Source: Stentor coeruleus (Eukaryota; Ciliophora; Heterotrichea; Heterotrichida; Stentoridae). Taken from it: a DNA stretch of 44,153 nt. The translations under genes and the position numbers were made by a program. Shown here one piece after another: positions 10,039 to 20,630 of the stretch; within the stretch, counting starts at the first letter, position 1; every line of letters starts with the position of its first letter. Below the pieces are notes generated by a model that had not been told where the DNA came from, ran no database searches, and saw nothing but the letters and a program-made list of their open reading frames with translations. The DNA lies in assembly GCA_001970955.1 (NCBI GenBank), contig MPUH01000591.1:1-44153 (forward strand), given 5' to 3'.

Positions 10039-11877
10039 ATGGAAGTCTCAAAATTGCCTAATCAACCAATCTACTCTGTCAACATTGTATCATCACCAAA
10101 AGGCAGTCCTCAAGTCCCAGAGAATACCAACCACGAAACAATAGAAACTGTGGAATTGCAATGTTTATCGCCTTTAAGAATAACAAAATCAGTATCTAAC
10201 AACATGGTAACAAGTCTGACAGAAAATACTCCTGGGCCAGGAAGTTATTCAGTTTGCCTTAATTCGAATTTCCCTAAATACACTATAGGTAAAAGTTCTA
10301 AATCAGAGACAATCAAGCAAACTCCAGGTCCAGGTGATTATGAAAATAAGCATTTAAGCTTAGGCCCAGCTCATAAGTTTTCAAAAAGCACTCGAGGGGA
10401 TGGGAAAAAAATTACAAGCCCAGGTCCAGCTGATTATAGTCCTGAACGTTCAGAGCATTTGTATTCATGTTTTCTTATAGGTAAACCAAAAGATCAACCA
10501 AAACTCAATACTCCAGGACCAGGTAGTTATAGTGTTGATAGGCCTAATAGTTCATCTAGATACTCAATTGGCACAAGTCCTAGATTTCAAAGTAAAGAGT
10601 ATTCCCCAGGACCTAGTGATTATAATACTGATATTAAAAGACATACACCAACTTGTACTATTGGTAATGCTAAAAGGATCTTATTAGGTGATCAATGCTC
10701 TTTAAATGCAAATGAACCTGGCCCTAGTACTTATACTCCATTATCCAGTGTGCACTCTGCATCAGCTATTTTGATTGGAAAACCTAAAGATTCAATTTCC
10801 ATAACCCCAGGACCGGCACAGTATTTTTCTGAATCACTTGCAAGCTACCCGAAATCAGCAGTTTATTCAATAGGATCTTCAAAAAGACCAAATATTGTTA
10901 GAAACAACTTCCCAGGACCAACTGACTATAATGTTAAAGTTAGGTCCAGTTCGCAAAAATGCGTATTTTCGAAGTCTTTTAGGAATTTCAATTATGCTAC
11001 AGAGTCTCCTGGGCCAAACTATAACCCTCCTTCAACACTTAATCGGGTCGGTGGGGTTATGAGTCCCCGTTTCAGAGTTAGGCAAGAAAATTCCCCTGGG
11101 CCAGGGTCATATAATACTAGTCCTTGTGGCTCACAAAATAAAGGTTTTACTATGTCTAAAGCTGAGAAATATGAAAAAATACTTATATCTTCAGTTAGCC
11201 CAGTATCATATAACAGCAATTATATAAGAAGTACTTCACCTGTTATAACTTTTCCAAAATCTAAAAGAGAGGAGTTGTTTAAAAATGATACGAATGCTGA
11301 AATTTTATATGTAAATCGGCCTGAGTCCTCACCGAGTGCGTTTTTAAGAGGTAAGCCGAAAGAACCGAAAATTGACCCAACACCTGGACCTGGAGCTTAT
11401 GTTNGCAATTATATAAGAAGTACTTCACCTGTTATAACTTTTCCAAAATCTAAAAGGGAGGAGTTGTTTAAAAATGATACGAATGCTGAAATTTTATATG
11501 TAAATCGGCCTGAGTCCTCACCGAGTGTGTTTTTAAGAGGTAAGCCGAAAGAACCGAAAATTGACCCAACACCTGGACCTGGAGCTTATGTTATTGAATT
11601 TAAAGCAAATTCTCCAATGTATTCGATTGGGAAAAGCAAAAGAGAAAGGAGAGCTGAGAATTCACCAGGTCCAGGGGATTATACACCAACGTCTTTAAGT
11701 AAAAGCTTTTCGTGCAAGTTTAATAAGAGTGAAAGGACTAGTCTTTTTACACCTAATAAACGTACGGATTTAACACCCAATAAATCGATGAAAGTGGCTA
11801 ATGATGTAGAAAGTCCTCCGAAACTTAGGAATAACAATTATAAGAGAATTAGATGTGCTATGAAATTAAAGCCTTAA
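10039..11877 (+). CDS. SHIPPO / sperm-tail PG-rich repeat protein (ODF3-like)
   Basis: The protein carries about a dozen PGPGxY-type motifs (TPGPGSY, TPGPGDY, SPGPADY, SPGPSDY, EPGPSTY and others) spaced roughly 30-45 residues apart, many followed by an IGK/FSK-type hydrophobic-Gly-Lys segment. This is the STPGR (SHIPPO) repeat of ODF3-like proteins, several of which lie on or inside axonemal or cortical microtubules. A cortical or ciliary microtubule role is therefore inferred. The apparent 612 codons include an artefact: 188 bases are repeated on either side of an N at 11404. Because the offset is 189 bases the frame survives, but removing one copy leaves a 549-residue protein with one fewer repeat. 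The N-terminal 60 residues have no repeat, and the C-terminal tail is basic (ending KRIRCAMKLKP). Confidence 0.85.
   Translation: MEVSKLPNQPIYSVNIVSSPKGSPQVPENTNHETIETVELQCLSPLRITKSVSNNMVTSLTENTPGPGSYSVCLNSNFPKYTIGKSSKSETIKQTPGPGDYENKHLSLGPAHKFSKSTRGDGKKITSPGPADYSPERSEHLYSCFLIGKPKDQPKLNTPGPGSYSVDRPNSSSRYSIGTSPRFQSKEYSPGPSDYNTDIKRHTPTCTIGNAKRILLGDQCSLNANEPGPSTYTPLSSVHSASAILIGKPKDSISITPGPAQYFSESLASYPKSAVYSIGSSKRPNIVRNNFPGPTDYNVKVRSSSQKCVFSKSFRNFNYATESPGPNYNPPSTLNRVGGVMSPRFRVRQENSPGPGSYNTSPCGSQNKGFTMSKAEKYEKILISSVSPVSYNSNYIRSTSPVITFPKSKREELFKNDTNAEILYVNRPESSPSAFLRGKPKEPKIDPTPGPGAYVXNYIRSTSPVITFPKSKREELFKNDTNAEILYVNRPESSPSVFLRGKPKEPKIDPTPGPGAYVIEFKANSPMYSIGKSKRERRAENSPGPGDYTPTSLSKSFSCKFNKSERTSLFTPNKRTDLTPNKSMKVANDVESPPKLRNNNYKRIRCAMKLKP
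11216..11592 (+). repeat. Direct duplication flanking N 11404 (likely assembly artefact)
   Basis: Positions 11216-11403 and 11405-11592 are the same 188 bases apart from two substitutions (near 11266/11455 and 11338/11527), separated by a single N. The second copy runs straight into new sequence at 11593. Unmerged overlapping contig ends, possibly two alleles, explain this better than a real tandem duplication. Confidence 0.85.
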
Positions 11878-12167
11878 TATAGGATTTTATAATTAAAGTT
11901 ATGAAAAAAAATATTTTGGACATAAATGTGAAGGTTATGAGGTGATGATTAAAGGATAAAGGATGATTAGGAGAAATGAATAATTGTTGTAATTTAAAAA
12001 GTATAAGATTACTGAAAATTAAGTTGTAATTTTATGATTATTTTCGAATAGAAGCCAACAAGACACTAAGCACCTTATCCTTTTTCTTCGAAACTGAATT
12101 TCAATTTTTATTACAAAAAAAAATAAACTATCATCATCAAAACCTACAAAAAAAATTATTCTAATTA

Positions 12168-15100
12168 TTACGCCAATTTCTCATTAGGATTTAATATCCT
12201 AGGGTCATCAAACTTCCAATAAAGTGGGTGTCCAGGTTTAACTCCACTTTTTTCAATCAATTCCCTCCTACTATTAAGCCAAAACTCCTGTTTCCCACTT
12301 AAACCCCCTCTATCCCTAACAACCTGAGCATCACTAAAACTTCTTAAAATCCTAACAACTTTCCCAGTTTTTTTATTCCTAAATATCCCTATAGCAGGTA
12401 CATTCTTAAGTACTTCAACAATCTCTAAATCTTCAAAATCCATATCCAAATCAGCTCCATCAACAAGATTATTATCATCATCAACTACAACCCCAGACCT
12501 AAAAGACTTCCTTAAAGTCAAAACTGAAGGCAAATCCTTACATTTAACCCTAATAATCTCATAATCTTCATCATCTATTTCTATAAACTCAAAATTCTCA
12601 TATATTCCAGGAACTTCAATTTCTATACTTGATAAAGACAATTTATCACTAATTTCCTCTTCAGATTGTTCTTTGTTTTCTTCATCTTGAAATTCAAAGA
12701 CTTGGTTTTTTATTGGTAAATTTCTTAAATCATTAGTAAAAGATTGGGAAATTGGTAAAGAATCTTCATGAGCTTCTGAGTAATCTAATGATTTGCATTT
12801 CGCCAAAGCTTTTTTTTTATTAAGTTTTTCGAATTTTCGAAGATTGTTAAGGTATTGTTTTATGATTTGATAACGTTCCTCATATCCTGTTTTTGAAGAG
12901 TTTTCTGAAGTCATATCCAAGTCTTCAAAAGCTGTGGGCACGGCAACTGAGACCATCAAAGTGCTGTTTTTTTTCTTCCTCATATCTTTAACTAAATAAA
13001 TCAACGATAAAATTTCAATAACTGTTGCTAAGATTGTGACAATAAACACATCTAAAGCTATGACAAATACAAAAGTCCCTTTTGAATACATTGATAACAC
13101 ATAAACACAAGAACAAATTGCTGGAATACCTACAACAACCAAATCAGCTATTCCAGTTATAAACAGCAGCTTATAAAAATCTAATATTTTCCCGAATTTC
13201 GCATTAAAACCTTCAAATTGAAACATTTTACATATAATAATTTGCATTGTATTATAACTTGTAATTGCAGATATAAAAACCATGATTTTCCACATTTTTA
13301 TATTTCTTAGTGTCCAGTCCATATGTTTTGTATCACTATGACGTATAATAAAATAATTGTATAAAAAGCAAAAATTGATAAAAATTCTGAGTATCAAAAT
13401 TACTATTATAATAGTAAAAGATATAGAAATTTCAGGGTCTGATGAAAAGAGTTTTCTTTGATGAAGAGTTGTGGACTTTGAGATTTCTGTTAATAAAGTA
13501 ATCCAGCCTGCCCATTCGAGGATACCTGAAAAACTCCCAGCTACAGACAAAGCGCTTCCAGCTGTAAAAAACGCTGCAGTTGTCCCAGCAGCAGTAGTTC
13601 CAACAGTCATGATAGTAAATGACATTGGATCTTTTTTAATTTGTAAACTTTCAGTATAATGGACACAAGTGTTATTATCATATGAACAGTTTTTATAGTT
13701 ACAAATAGAGTCACAAACTTGATTTTGAAGAAGTTTTTCAGTACACCCTAAACCACACACAACAAGAACGCAGATGCTTTCATCAGGAACATACCCAGAT
13801 GGACATTCAGAAAGGCAATTATCATTATGTAAATAAGTTGTATTAGAACAAGATGTACATGTATCTGTAGAATTACCACATGTTAAACATAATGGGTTAC
13901 AATCAATACATAAAGATCCAAAGGTAAGGGTGTTAAGTGGACAGAAGTCTATACAAAAGTTAGAATAAAGGAAGTAGGGGTTTTCACAAAGAAGACAAGA
14001 GGTTTGATTACAGGATAAACAGTTCTTAGGGCAAGTATAACATAAACCATTTATAGGGAAATATCCTGAAGGGCATGAGTTCAAACATTGAGATTCATAG
14101 AGAAAAAGATTTTGAGGACAAGATAAACAGTTATCTATAGTAAGAGAACAGGTTTCACATGAGTTTATACAAGGGTAGCATGATGAACTGACTTGAATCG
14201 ACACTTTTTCTGGGCATATATCAACACAAGAACCAGAATAAGCAAAACCTTCCTTACATGATAAACNGGGCATATATCAACACAAGAACCAGAATAAGCA
14301 AAACCTTCCTTACATGATAAACAATAATCAGCCTTACCTTGACATTCTAAACAGACATCAGAACATTTCACACACATCCCAAGATCGTAATAATACCCAG
14401 ATTGACATATTGACACACATTGATCACTTATTACCTGACTACCTTCATAACATGAATCACAAACACTTAATCCTTTACTACATGTTTTACAAGGACTATA
14501 ACAACTTTCACAATTAAAACCTAATTTCATACTCCCATCAGGACATTTATCATAACATATTTGTTTATAAAGTATCATCCCATCTTTACAACTTGTACAT
14601 GTATTTATATTATCTTTACATGTAGCACAATTATCTGAACAATCATAACAAATGTTGTTTATAAGTAAATATTCACAAGTATTTACACATGATGATTTGT
14701 ATAAAATTTTTCCTTGGGGACAACTAGTACAAGTTGTTGGTGTTGACATACAATCAAGACAGGATGTGCTACATGAAAGGCAATATGATAAGGAATTATA
14801 AGTATATTGAGGGCAAGTGTCTATACAAAGTCCATTATAAAGAACATATGGTGATGAACAAATAAGACAAGTTGTAGGATTTGAACATGTCGAACAATGA
14901 GCTTGACAATTAGAACATATATAATTACCTATATCAATTTGAGATGATGGGCATGATGATAGACAAGTAGAAGATATTAAATATGGAGTTGGTAAAGAAC
15001 ATGATATACAGTTTGAACCTGTTGTTTTGCATTGAGTACAAGGATTTGAGCATTTTATAGTAAAAATATATAAGCCAAAATCAACTTTGTAGTTTTGTTC

Positions 15101-17888
15101 ATAGGAAGTTATGGTTATTTCATAATCTCCTGAATATAAAGGTAAAGTTGTTTCTAAGGTTATAAATTCTGTGTTGTTATAAGGTAGGGAAAAAGTATTG
15201 GTCATAAGGGTGTCATCAAGTTTGATATTAGAAAAATCATTAGGAAAACTTAAAGAGAAACTGTCGATGTTATTTTTATGTTCGAATTGAAAGGATATTT
15301 CAAGAACAGAGTTTTCATTAACAATATCATTATTTGCTAATATGTTTATAGGATTAATTAGTCCTAATTCTGTGATTTGTATAGTAATTTCACTTGAATC
15401 ATAACAGAAATCATCACAAGTTGTTATAAGAATTCCAACTGGTTTTGTCGATATAGGGTTTTTAACCCCATAAACCAAAACTTCTATGTTATAAGATTCT
15501 TGATTGGAGTAAATATAAAATTTATCTAAAAATTTGCAAGTAAATGGAGACAAACAATAAGCTTGTGAAAAATCAATATTTGTGTCAATAAGGACATAAG
15601 CTGAAGATGGTATAGGGTTAAAAAGACTTAAGATAAAAGTATAGCTACTAATTGTGTCGATTTTATAAGAGGATAAAGCTAAAGATGCTATAGAAAAACT
15701 ATGTAACTCAATCATTTGTATAGTAAAATAACTTGTTTGAATAAGGAAGTTATCTAAAGTTGTGGTTTTTATTACGATATTTTCTGGTTTTGTATTTGGA
15801 GGATTTTTTATATTCCCGATTTCAAAGCTGGCATCTCCAGTTATTTCAGAACTTGTGAGGATTTTTATTGATTTTTCTGTACATTCACATGTGTCAGTAT
15901 TAGANGTTATCTAAAGTTGTGGTTTTTATTACGATATTTTCTGGTTTTGTATTTGGAGGATTTTTTATATTCCCGATTTCAAAGCTGGCATCTCCAATTA
16001 TTTCAGAACTTGTGAGGATTTTTATTGATTTTTCTGTACATTCACATGTGTCAGTATTAGAAAACCCTTCAAGGATAAAACATTTGCTTGTGGTCACTGT
16101 TAGTTTTAAACTATCTAAGAATTCTATTATGAAATATTGACCTTTGCCTATAGGTCCTTGTACTTTAAATTTATATGTGTTTATATCTCCAGTAGTTTGT
16201 GATGTCCCTTGTATCAAAACTGAAGAAAAATTAGCTGGGGTCATTGTAAGTGTGTATGAAGAATCTTGAAAAAGTACATGAGTAAATGTTGAATCTAAAT
16301 AAATCTGTATAAGAAAAGTTGATGTTGGTTTAGTAGTCTGAGCATTTGTGATGTTTTCTATAGTAAATTGAAAACTTTTACTTAAAGACATAGAAAAAGC
16401 TCCAGTCATATACAAAGTATTATCTTCAACACTATAAACTGTATTTTCTGATATTTCTGTAAACATAGTTAGTTTAGTATCCTCACAATTTGGAATATAA
16501 ATTTCATTAGGAAACTTTATTTTAATAGCACTACCTATAAGAATATCATCATCAGCTTCTAATATAAAAACATAGTCATTAACTTTTCCAACTTGGTAAT
16601 CATCAAGAATTATATTCACAGTTTGCATATTCCCTGATGCAACAAGTACTTGTAATCCATCTTCACAATAATCAGAAATATAATTATTAGTTTCAATATA
16701 AACCTTAAAACTTGAAGTTGGTAATGGACTTGAAGGGTTTAATAAAGAACTAATACGAAATGATAAATATGTTCCTTGATCTTTATATGATACAAATATT
16801 TTACTTATTATCAAAGTTTGAGAAGTCAATGTGTATGTAGGAAGTAAAGTGTCAAAGCCAAAAAGTCCTAAAATTGAGGTTATTTTAGGGGAAATTTCAG
16901 ATGGGATTATTATACGAATTTGAGATGATGATGATACTGGATTGCATGTTGAAAATGATAATGTGTAATCAGAAGATGAAGATAAGGATTCATCTGATAA
17001 AGAGATCACTGGGGATAAGGTACAAGGTTTAAATGCTGAGATTTGACTATTTGTATAATATTGTATAAGTCCTTGAGTTTTATATATAGTTATGTTGATT
17101 TGAGATATTAATTGTAAACTTGGGGGAATAAGTCCTGATGATAAGAATACTTTAAAATTTCCTAATAATGATATTGAAGGGTATATTGTAAGTGTATTTA
17201 CTGTTGCACTACAGGTTGATGAGGTATTTAATCCAAGGTATTCTATATCACAGCTTAAGGCGCTTGGGAAAAAACTCTTTTCTTGTGAGGATTTTGGAGA
17301 AAAGTTTATGTTCCAAGGAGGGAAAAGTAAAGTAATATTTCCAGTTGAAGGTAACTCGATATCTAAAAAACTTGATAAAGTCCATATAGATAATTCACCT
17401 GCTGTTATAGATAATGGGGTAATTGAAAATGAGGTTAAAGGCTTACCGGTGTAGGATATGGTTAGACCTGAAGACTGAGTTTCAATAGTGAGTCCAGAGG
17501 AGTCTAAAGTTTTGACAGTAAAAGATTTACTTGTTATTGCTACACCTAAATTTGTCACTGATAATAAGGAAAAGACTATTATGTTTCCTGAAGCCAGATT
17601 TGTTGAAAATGGGTTTTTTATTTGGATTTCTAGTCCTGATATACTTGAAGTTGGTTGTGAAATTATGTTGTAGATTCCTTTACAGGTGGTTGATGATATT
17701 AAAGTTGAGTCGAAATCGCTTGGAAATGTTATGCGGATATATGAACTTGTTGTCACAGCTTTAGATAGTGTTAGGGAAAAAGAATACTCAGCTTGCTTGC
17801 TGATTTCTTTGTCAGTCACTGAGATGGACCATTGAGTAAAACTTAGAATTAGTACCGGGAAAAGTGCGATGTAGATTTTTCCTATCAT
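12168..17888 (-). CDS. Large signal-peptide, furin-like Cys-rich, multi-pass membrane protein
   Basis: Three apparent ORFs (17888-15900, 15715-14165 and 14273-12168) are one gene. The N junctions at 15905 and 14267 carry duplicated overlaps of offset 157 and 56 bases; removing one copy of each puts all three pieces in the same frame and gives about 1835 residues. The protein begins with a signal peptide (MIGKIYIALFPVLILSF, likely cut after SIS). A long Ser/Thr-rich beta-type ectodomain of about 850 residues with few cysteines follows, then roughly ten furin-like/growth-factor-receptor repeats of about 45 residues with C-x2-C pairs and CPxG turns. Next comes a Lin-12/Notch-like cysteine motif (CDSICNYKNCSYDNNTC), four to six hydrophobic segments (about 13600-12990) and an acidic cytoplasmic tail of about 270 residues. 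This is a familiar ciliate surface-protein architecture. The ligand and function are unknown; a receptor or adhesion role is inferred. Confidence 0.85.
14212..14322. repeat. Direct duplication flanking N 14267 (likely assembly artefact)
   Basis: The 55 bases 14212-14266 recur at 14268-14322 on the other side of a single N. The copy breaks the reading frame of the furin-like gene; deleting 56 bases restores it. Confidence 0.9.
15749..16061. repeat. Direct duplication flanking N 15905 (likely assembly artefact)
   Basis: The 156 bases 15749-15904 recur at 15906-16061 with one visible substitution (CCAGTT against CCAATT). Deleting 157 bases brings the upstream and downstream parts of the furin-like gene into the same frame. 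Confidence 0.9.
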
Positions 17889-18400
17889 TTTATAATAAAC
17901 TTATAAATATTTGTTAGTGAGTATATGAGTAGTTAGATAATTGATTAATAATATAAAAGAAATGATACAGGAAAAAGGGTGAAAGGAGGTAAGATGAGGG
18001 TTATAGGAATAGTGATATCCACATATCGCAAGCCTCAAACAAAAAATGATATCTATACCTATATCCTAATATTTTCACTAGATTTTAAAAATTTTCATTA
18101 TTAGTGAATTTTATCATCATACATTTTAAAGCATATATTCTAATCATCCTCAATAAAAAAATCATATTTGACCTTTTCTGTTTATATTCCATAATAGCTA
18201 TTTCAAACATATTCCTCAACATCATATTGACTTAAATTATTTTCTATTATACAATTTCTCCACCCTATAAAGTTTAAATCAATTACATTATAATAATTTC
18301 TCATATACCACAACAACACGCTTATACCCATTTGATTTTTCACTGAAAAAAAACTTATTAATATGATTTTGGTAACCTATAAACTCTAGTCTTTGTAAAT
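17889..18400. other. Divergent intergenic region
   Basis: The region separates a minus-strand gene from a plus-strand gene and should hold both promoters. G-rich sequence near 17980-18015 on the plus strand gives way to C-rich sequence from about 18020, the orientation-dependent 5' flank signature seen elsewhere. No specific promoter element is evident. A short minus ORF at 18288-18494 overlaps the next gene and is taken as chance. Confidence 0.5.
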
Positions 18401-19093
18401 ATGTGTATTTATGGTGAAAATATTCCTTGCAGTCATCCCGAATGCACAGGTTTAAACTTACATTACATTCAACTTCACCCATCTTGTAACTCAAGTTTCA
18501 TTCAAAACATTTGTCAAATGCTCTACACCCAGAACCAGCAGCTACTAAAAATAGCTGAAAACAATAAATCCCTATCCGAAAATATCGAAGTCCTCGTCGA
18601 CAAAGCTAAAAAAGTCTTCAAAAACCAAGAAGAACCTTCTGAAATAAACCTCCCCCTTTCAGACAATGGAAGTCTTCAAAAAATCTTCACTGAAGAAGAT
18701 TATCAATATACCATCAGCCTTATAGAAGACCTTCCATCAATAATCCTCAAAGAAAAAGGCTTTCAAATAACTATCGGGCTTTTTGACACCAGTCTAAAAA
18801 GACTTCAAATCCCTTTTCATTTCAAATTCCAAATCGAACTTTATACTATGGAAAACCCCCCAAAACTCCTTGAACATAATATTCATGGGAAAAAAATCCT
18901 TAGAGGGACTTTAATATCCTTTACAGTAGATAATTGGAAAGTAGTATTTAACAATATAGTCATCAATGAAGTGTCGTCGCATTATCCTAATGATAGCTTA
19001 AAGATTGTAGTACAACATGTGGGATCTCATTTAATTAGACCACTTGTGATCAATAATGTCTCAGTAAGGGCAAGGAAAAACGTTAATAAGTAG
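18401..19093 (+). CDS. Unknown protein with N-terminal Cys/His cluster and C-terminal beta-rich domain
   Basis: The 230-residue frame starts with a possible zinc cluster, C-S-H-P-E-C...H...H-P-S-C within residues 10-30. A helical stretch (about 35-75) rich in Leu, Asn and Lys follows. From about 95 to 225 comes a beta-strand-rich domain with alternating hydrophobics, the motif HGKKILRGT, then FNNIVINEVSSHYPND and a closing IRPLVINNVSVRARK. The pattern 'ILRG ... F ... I ... EVSSH ... PL ... V.A+' reminds me of a beta-sandwich domain in other ciliate proteins, possibly of STAT/CBP60-like type, but this is recollection and not a demonstrated match. If right, DNA binding would be the guess. The codons are strongly C-rich near the start and G-rich near the end. 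Spacing upstream is over 500 bases. I see no intron. Confidence 0.7.
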   Translation: MCIYGENIPCSHPECTGLNLHYIQLHPSCNSSFIQNICQMLYTQNQQLLKIAENNKSLSENIEVLVDKAKKVFKNQEEPSEINLPLSDNGSLQKIFTEEDYQYTISLIEDLPSIILKEKGFQITIGLFDTSLKRLQIPFHFKFQIELYTMENPPKLLEHNIHGKKILRGTLISFTVDNWKVVFNNIVINEVSSHYPNDSLKIVVQHVGSHLIRPLVINNVSVRARKNVNK

Positions 19094-20008
19094 TTAGTCT
19101 TTACCTTATCCATAGATATTGAAACAGGAAATATGGCTGATGAAGGGCTTTTAGGATTAGAGGGAAACTGATGATTTTATGGTTTTTGGGAGGGAAGATT
19201 AGAATTAGGATTTTAAAGGATTTTTTAGAGTTGGTGTGGGTTTTGTGTTAAAGTTTTTAGGATTGATTATGGGGGTTTTTGGATTTGAGGAGATTTTGTG
19301 GCTGATATGGATGAGGTTTTTATGGAAGATTGAGATGATGCTGTGTGAAGGAAATTAGAGGGTTGTGAGATGATTAATATGGTGTGGGCTGATTAGTTGA
19401 AGAAGGGTTGAGGATTTTGAAAAGATTGAAATGATGAAGATAAGGGATTTTTAGTTGGGCTTATTAGTTTTAATTGATTAAGATAATTATACTTCACTAC
19501 TTTTACTCAAGTTATAATAATTTAATAATGTTTATTCTAGTAATTATACTTTTAAGTGTTTAAAAAAATCATACAAAATACATAGATCATTTTTCCTTTA
19601 AATACCATATACCTTTATTTAAATCTACACGATTAAAATCCGCCCTCAGGCAAAAATTCTCTGAACAGTAAAAATTTTAATTTATAAAACCTGAAAATTC
19701 AACATCAAAATTTCTGATCAACTATTATATTCAAATTCTTGCAAATAATTTCAATTTCTAACCACATCCTAGTCTAGTATACCTAAAATCTAAGAAACTT
19801 TAAATTTGAATAATAAAACTCCTATCTAAAATCTACTTTAAAATTCAATAAACTTCCACACTAAAACCTTAAAACTTCAAATCAAAAAAATCCCAGCAAT
19901 ATTTCTTAGCCTTAACACCCAACAATCCCCCTAATCATAAAACTTTCTATACAAGCCACATTTTCAGCTCTAAAATCAGTTCCATATAAAATCATAATCA
20001 AAAAGTCT
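19094..20008. other. Intergenic with sharp strand-composition switch
   Basis: No gene is seen in 915 bases. Positions 19100-19470 are conspicuously G-rich and C-poor on the plus strand, and 19570-20008 conspicuously C-rich and G-poor. It is the clearest example of the flank asymmetry reported in the findings: G-rich after the upstream stop, C-rich before the downstream start. Confidence 0.6.
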
Positions 20009-20554
20009 TTGATGAAAAAAATTACACACATTCATAACAAAAGCGTAGGTGACACATTCCCAGACAATTTCCAAAAACTGCCTTTTCTAACAAAAAGAGT
20101 CCATCCTTTACAATTCCGCCCCCCATTTCCTTTATACGACACTTTTAAACACCATGACGACCTAAAACAATTCCAAACCCCTAAGCCTAAAAGTGATCAT
20201 CTATCCCATCTTAACAGCACAAACATGCACACATATGACATTCCACATTTAAAATACTCAGAATTTAAAGCTTCTCCTCATGATCTATGTAGAAAAAACC
20301 GAAGAAAAAGTGACTTCTCAATTCCAATGACAGAGTTACTAGAAAATAGATATCATGTGAATATTGTATCAGAATCACATCTAAATGTTGATGGAAACAA
20401 ACAAATAAAAGAGTCTATAGTAAATAAAAAAGCATTCAAACGAATCGAACCTCATGAAATAAAGTGCCCAGCTAAGTCTTTAGGGGAAAAACTTGTCCGC
20501 ATGCATCAATTGGTTATAGACCCATTAATAGTAGAAGGAGAATTCTTAAAATAA
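20009..20554 (+). CDS. Unknown 181-residue basic protein
   Basis: An intact ATG-to-TAA frame (start MMKK; either Met may be used) follows a typical C-rich 5' flank. The protein is basic and rich in His, Pro, Lys and Asn, with a Pro/Phe-rich segment (LQFRPPFPLYD) around residues 34-46 and no membrane segment, signal peptide or repeated motif. The C-terminal 50 residues look more ordered and contain two acidic/hydrophobic helices. I do not recognise a family. NPRL2 starts only 76 bases downstream of its stop, but nothing suggests a functional link. Confidence 0.65.
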   Translation: MMKKITHIHNKSVGDTFPDNFQKLPFLTKRVHPLQFRPPFPLYDTFKHHDDLKQFQTPKPKSDHLSHLNSTNMHTYDIPHLKYSEFKASPHDLCRKNRRKSDFSIPMTELLENRYHVNIVSESHLNVDGNKQIKESIVNKKAFKRIEPHEIKCPAKSLGEKLVRMHQLVIDPLIVEGEFLK

Positions 20555-20630
20555 TATTCGCTTATGTGAATAAAATCATCACTTTATATCTAAAAATTAT
20601 CTTATATTCCTTTTTACCTTAGATATTAAA

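Noticed and set aside
11216..11592. Genuine 63-residue tandem duplication in the SHIPPO protein
   Set aside because: The copies abut an N and the same duplicate-N-duplicate pattern occurs at four other Ns, including non-coding DNA.
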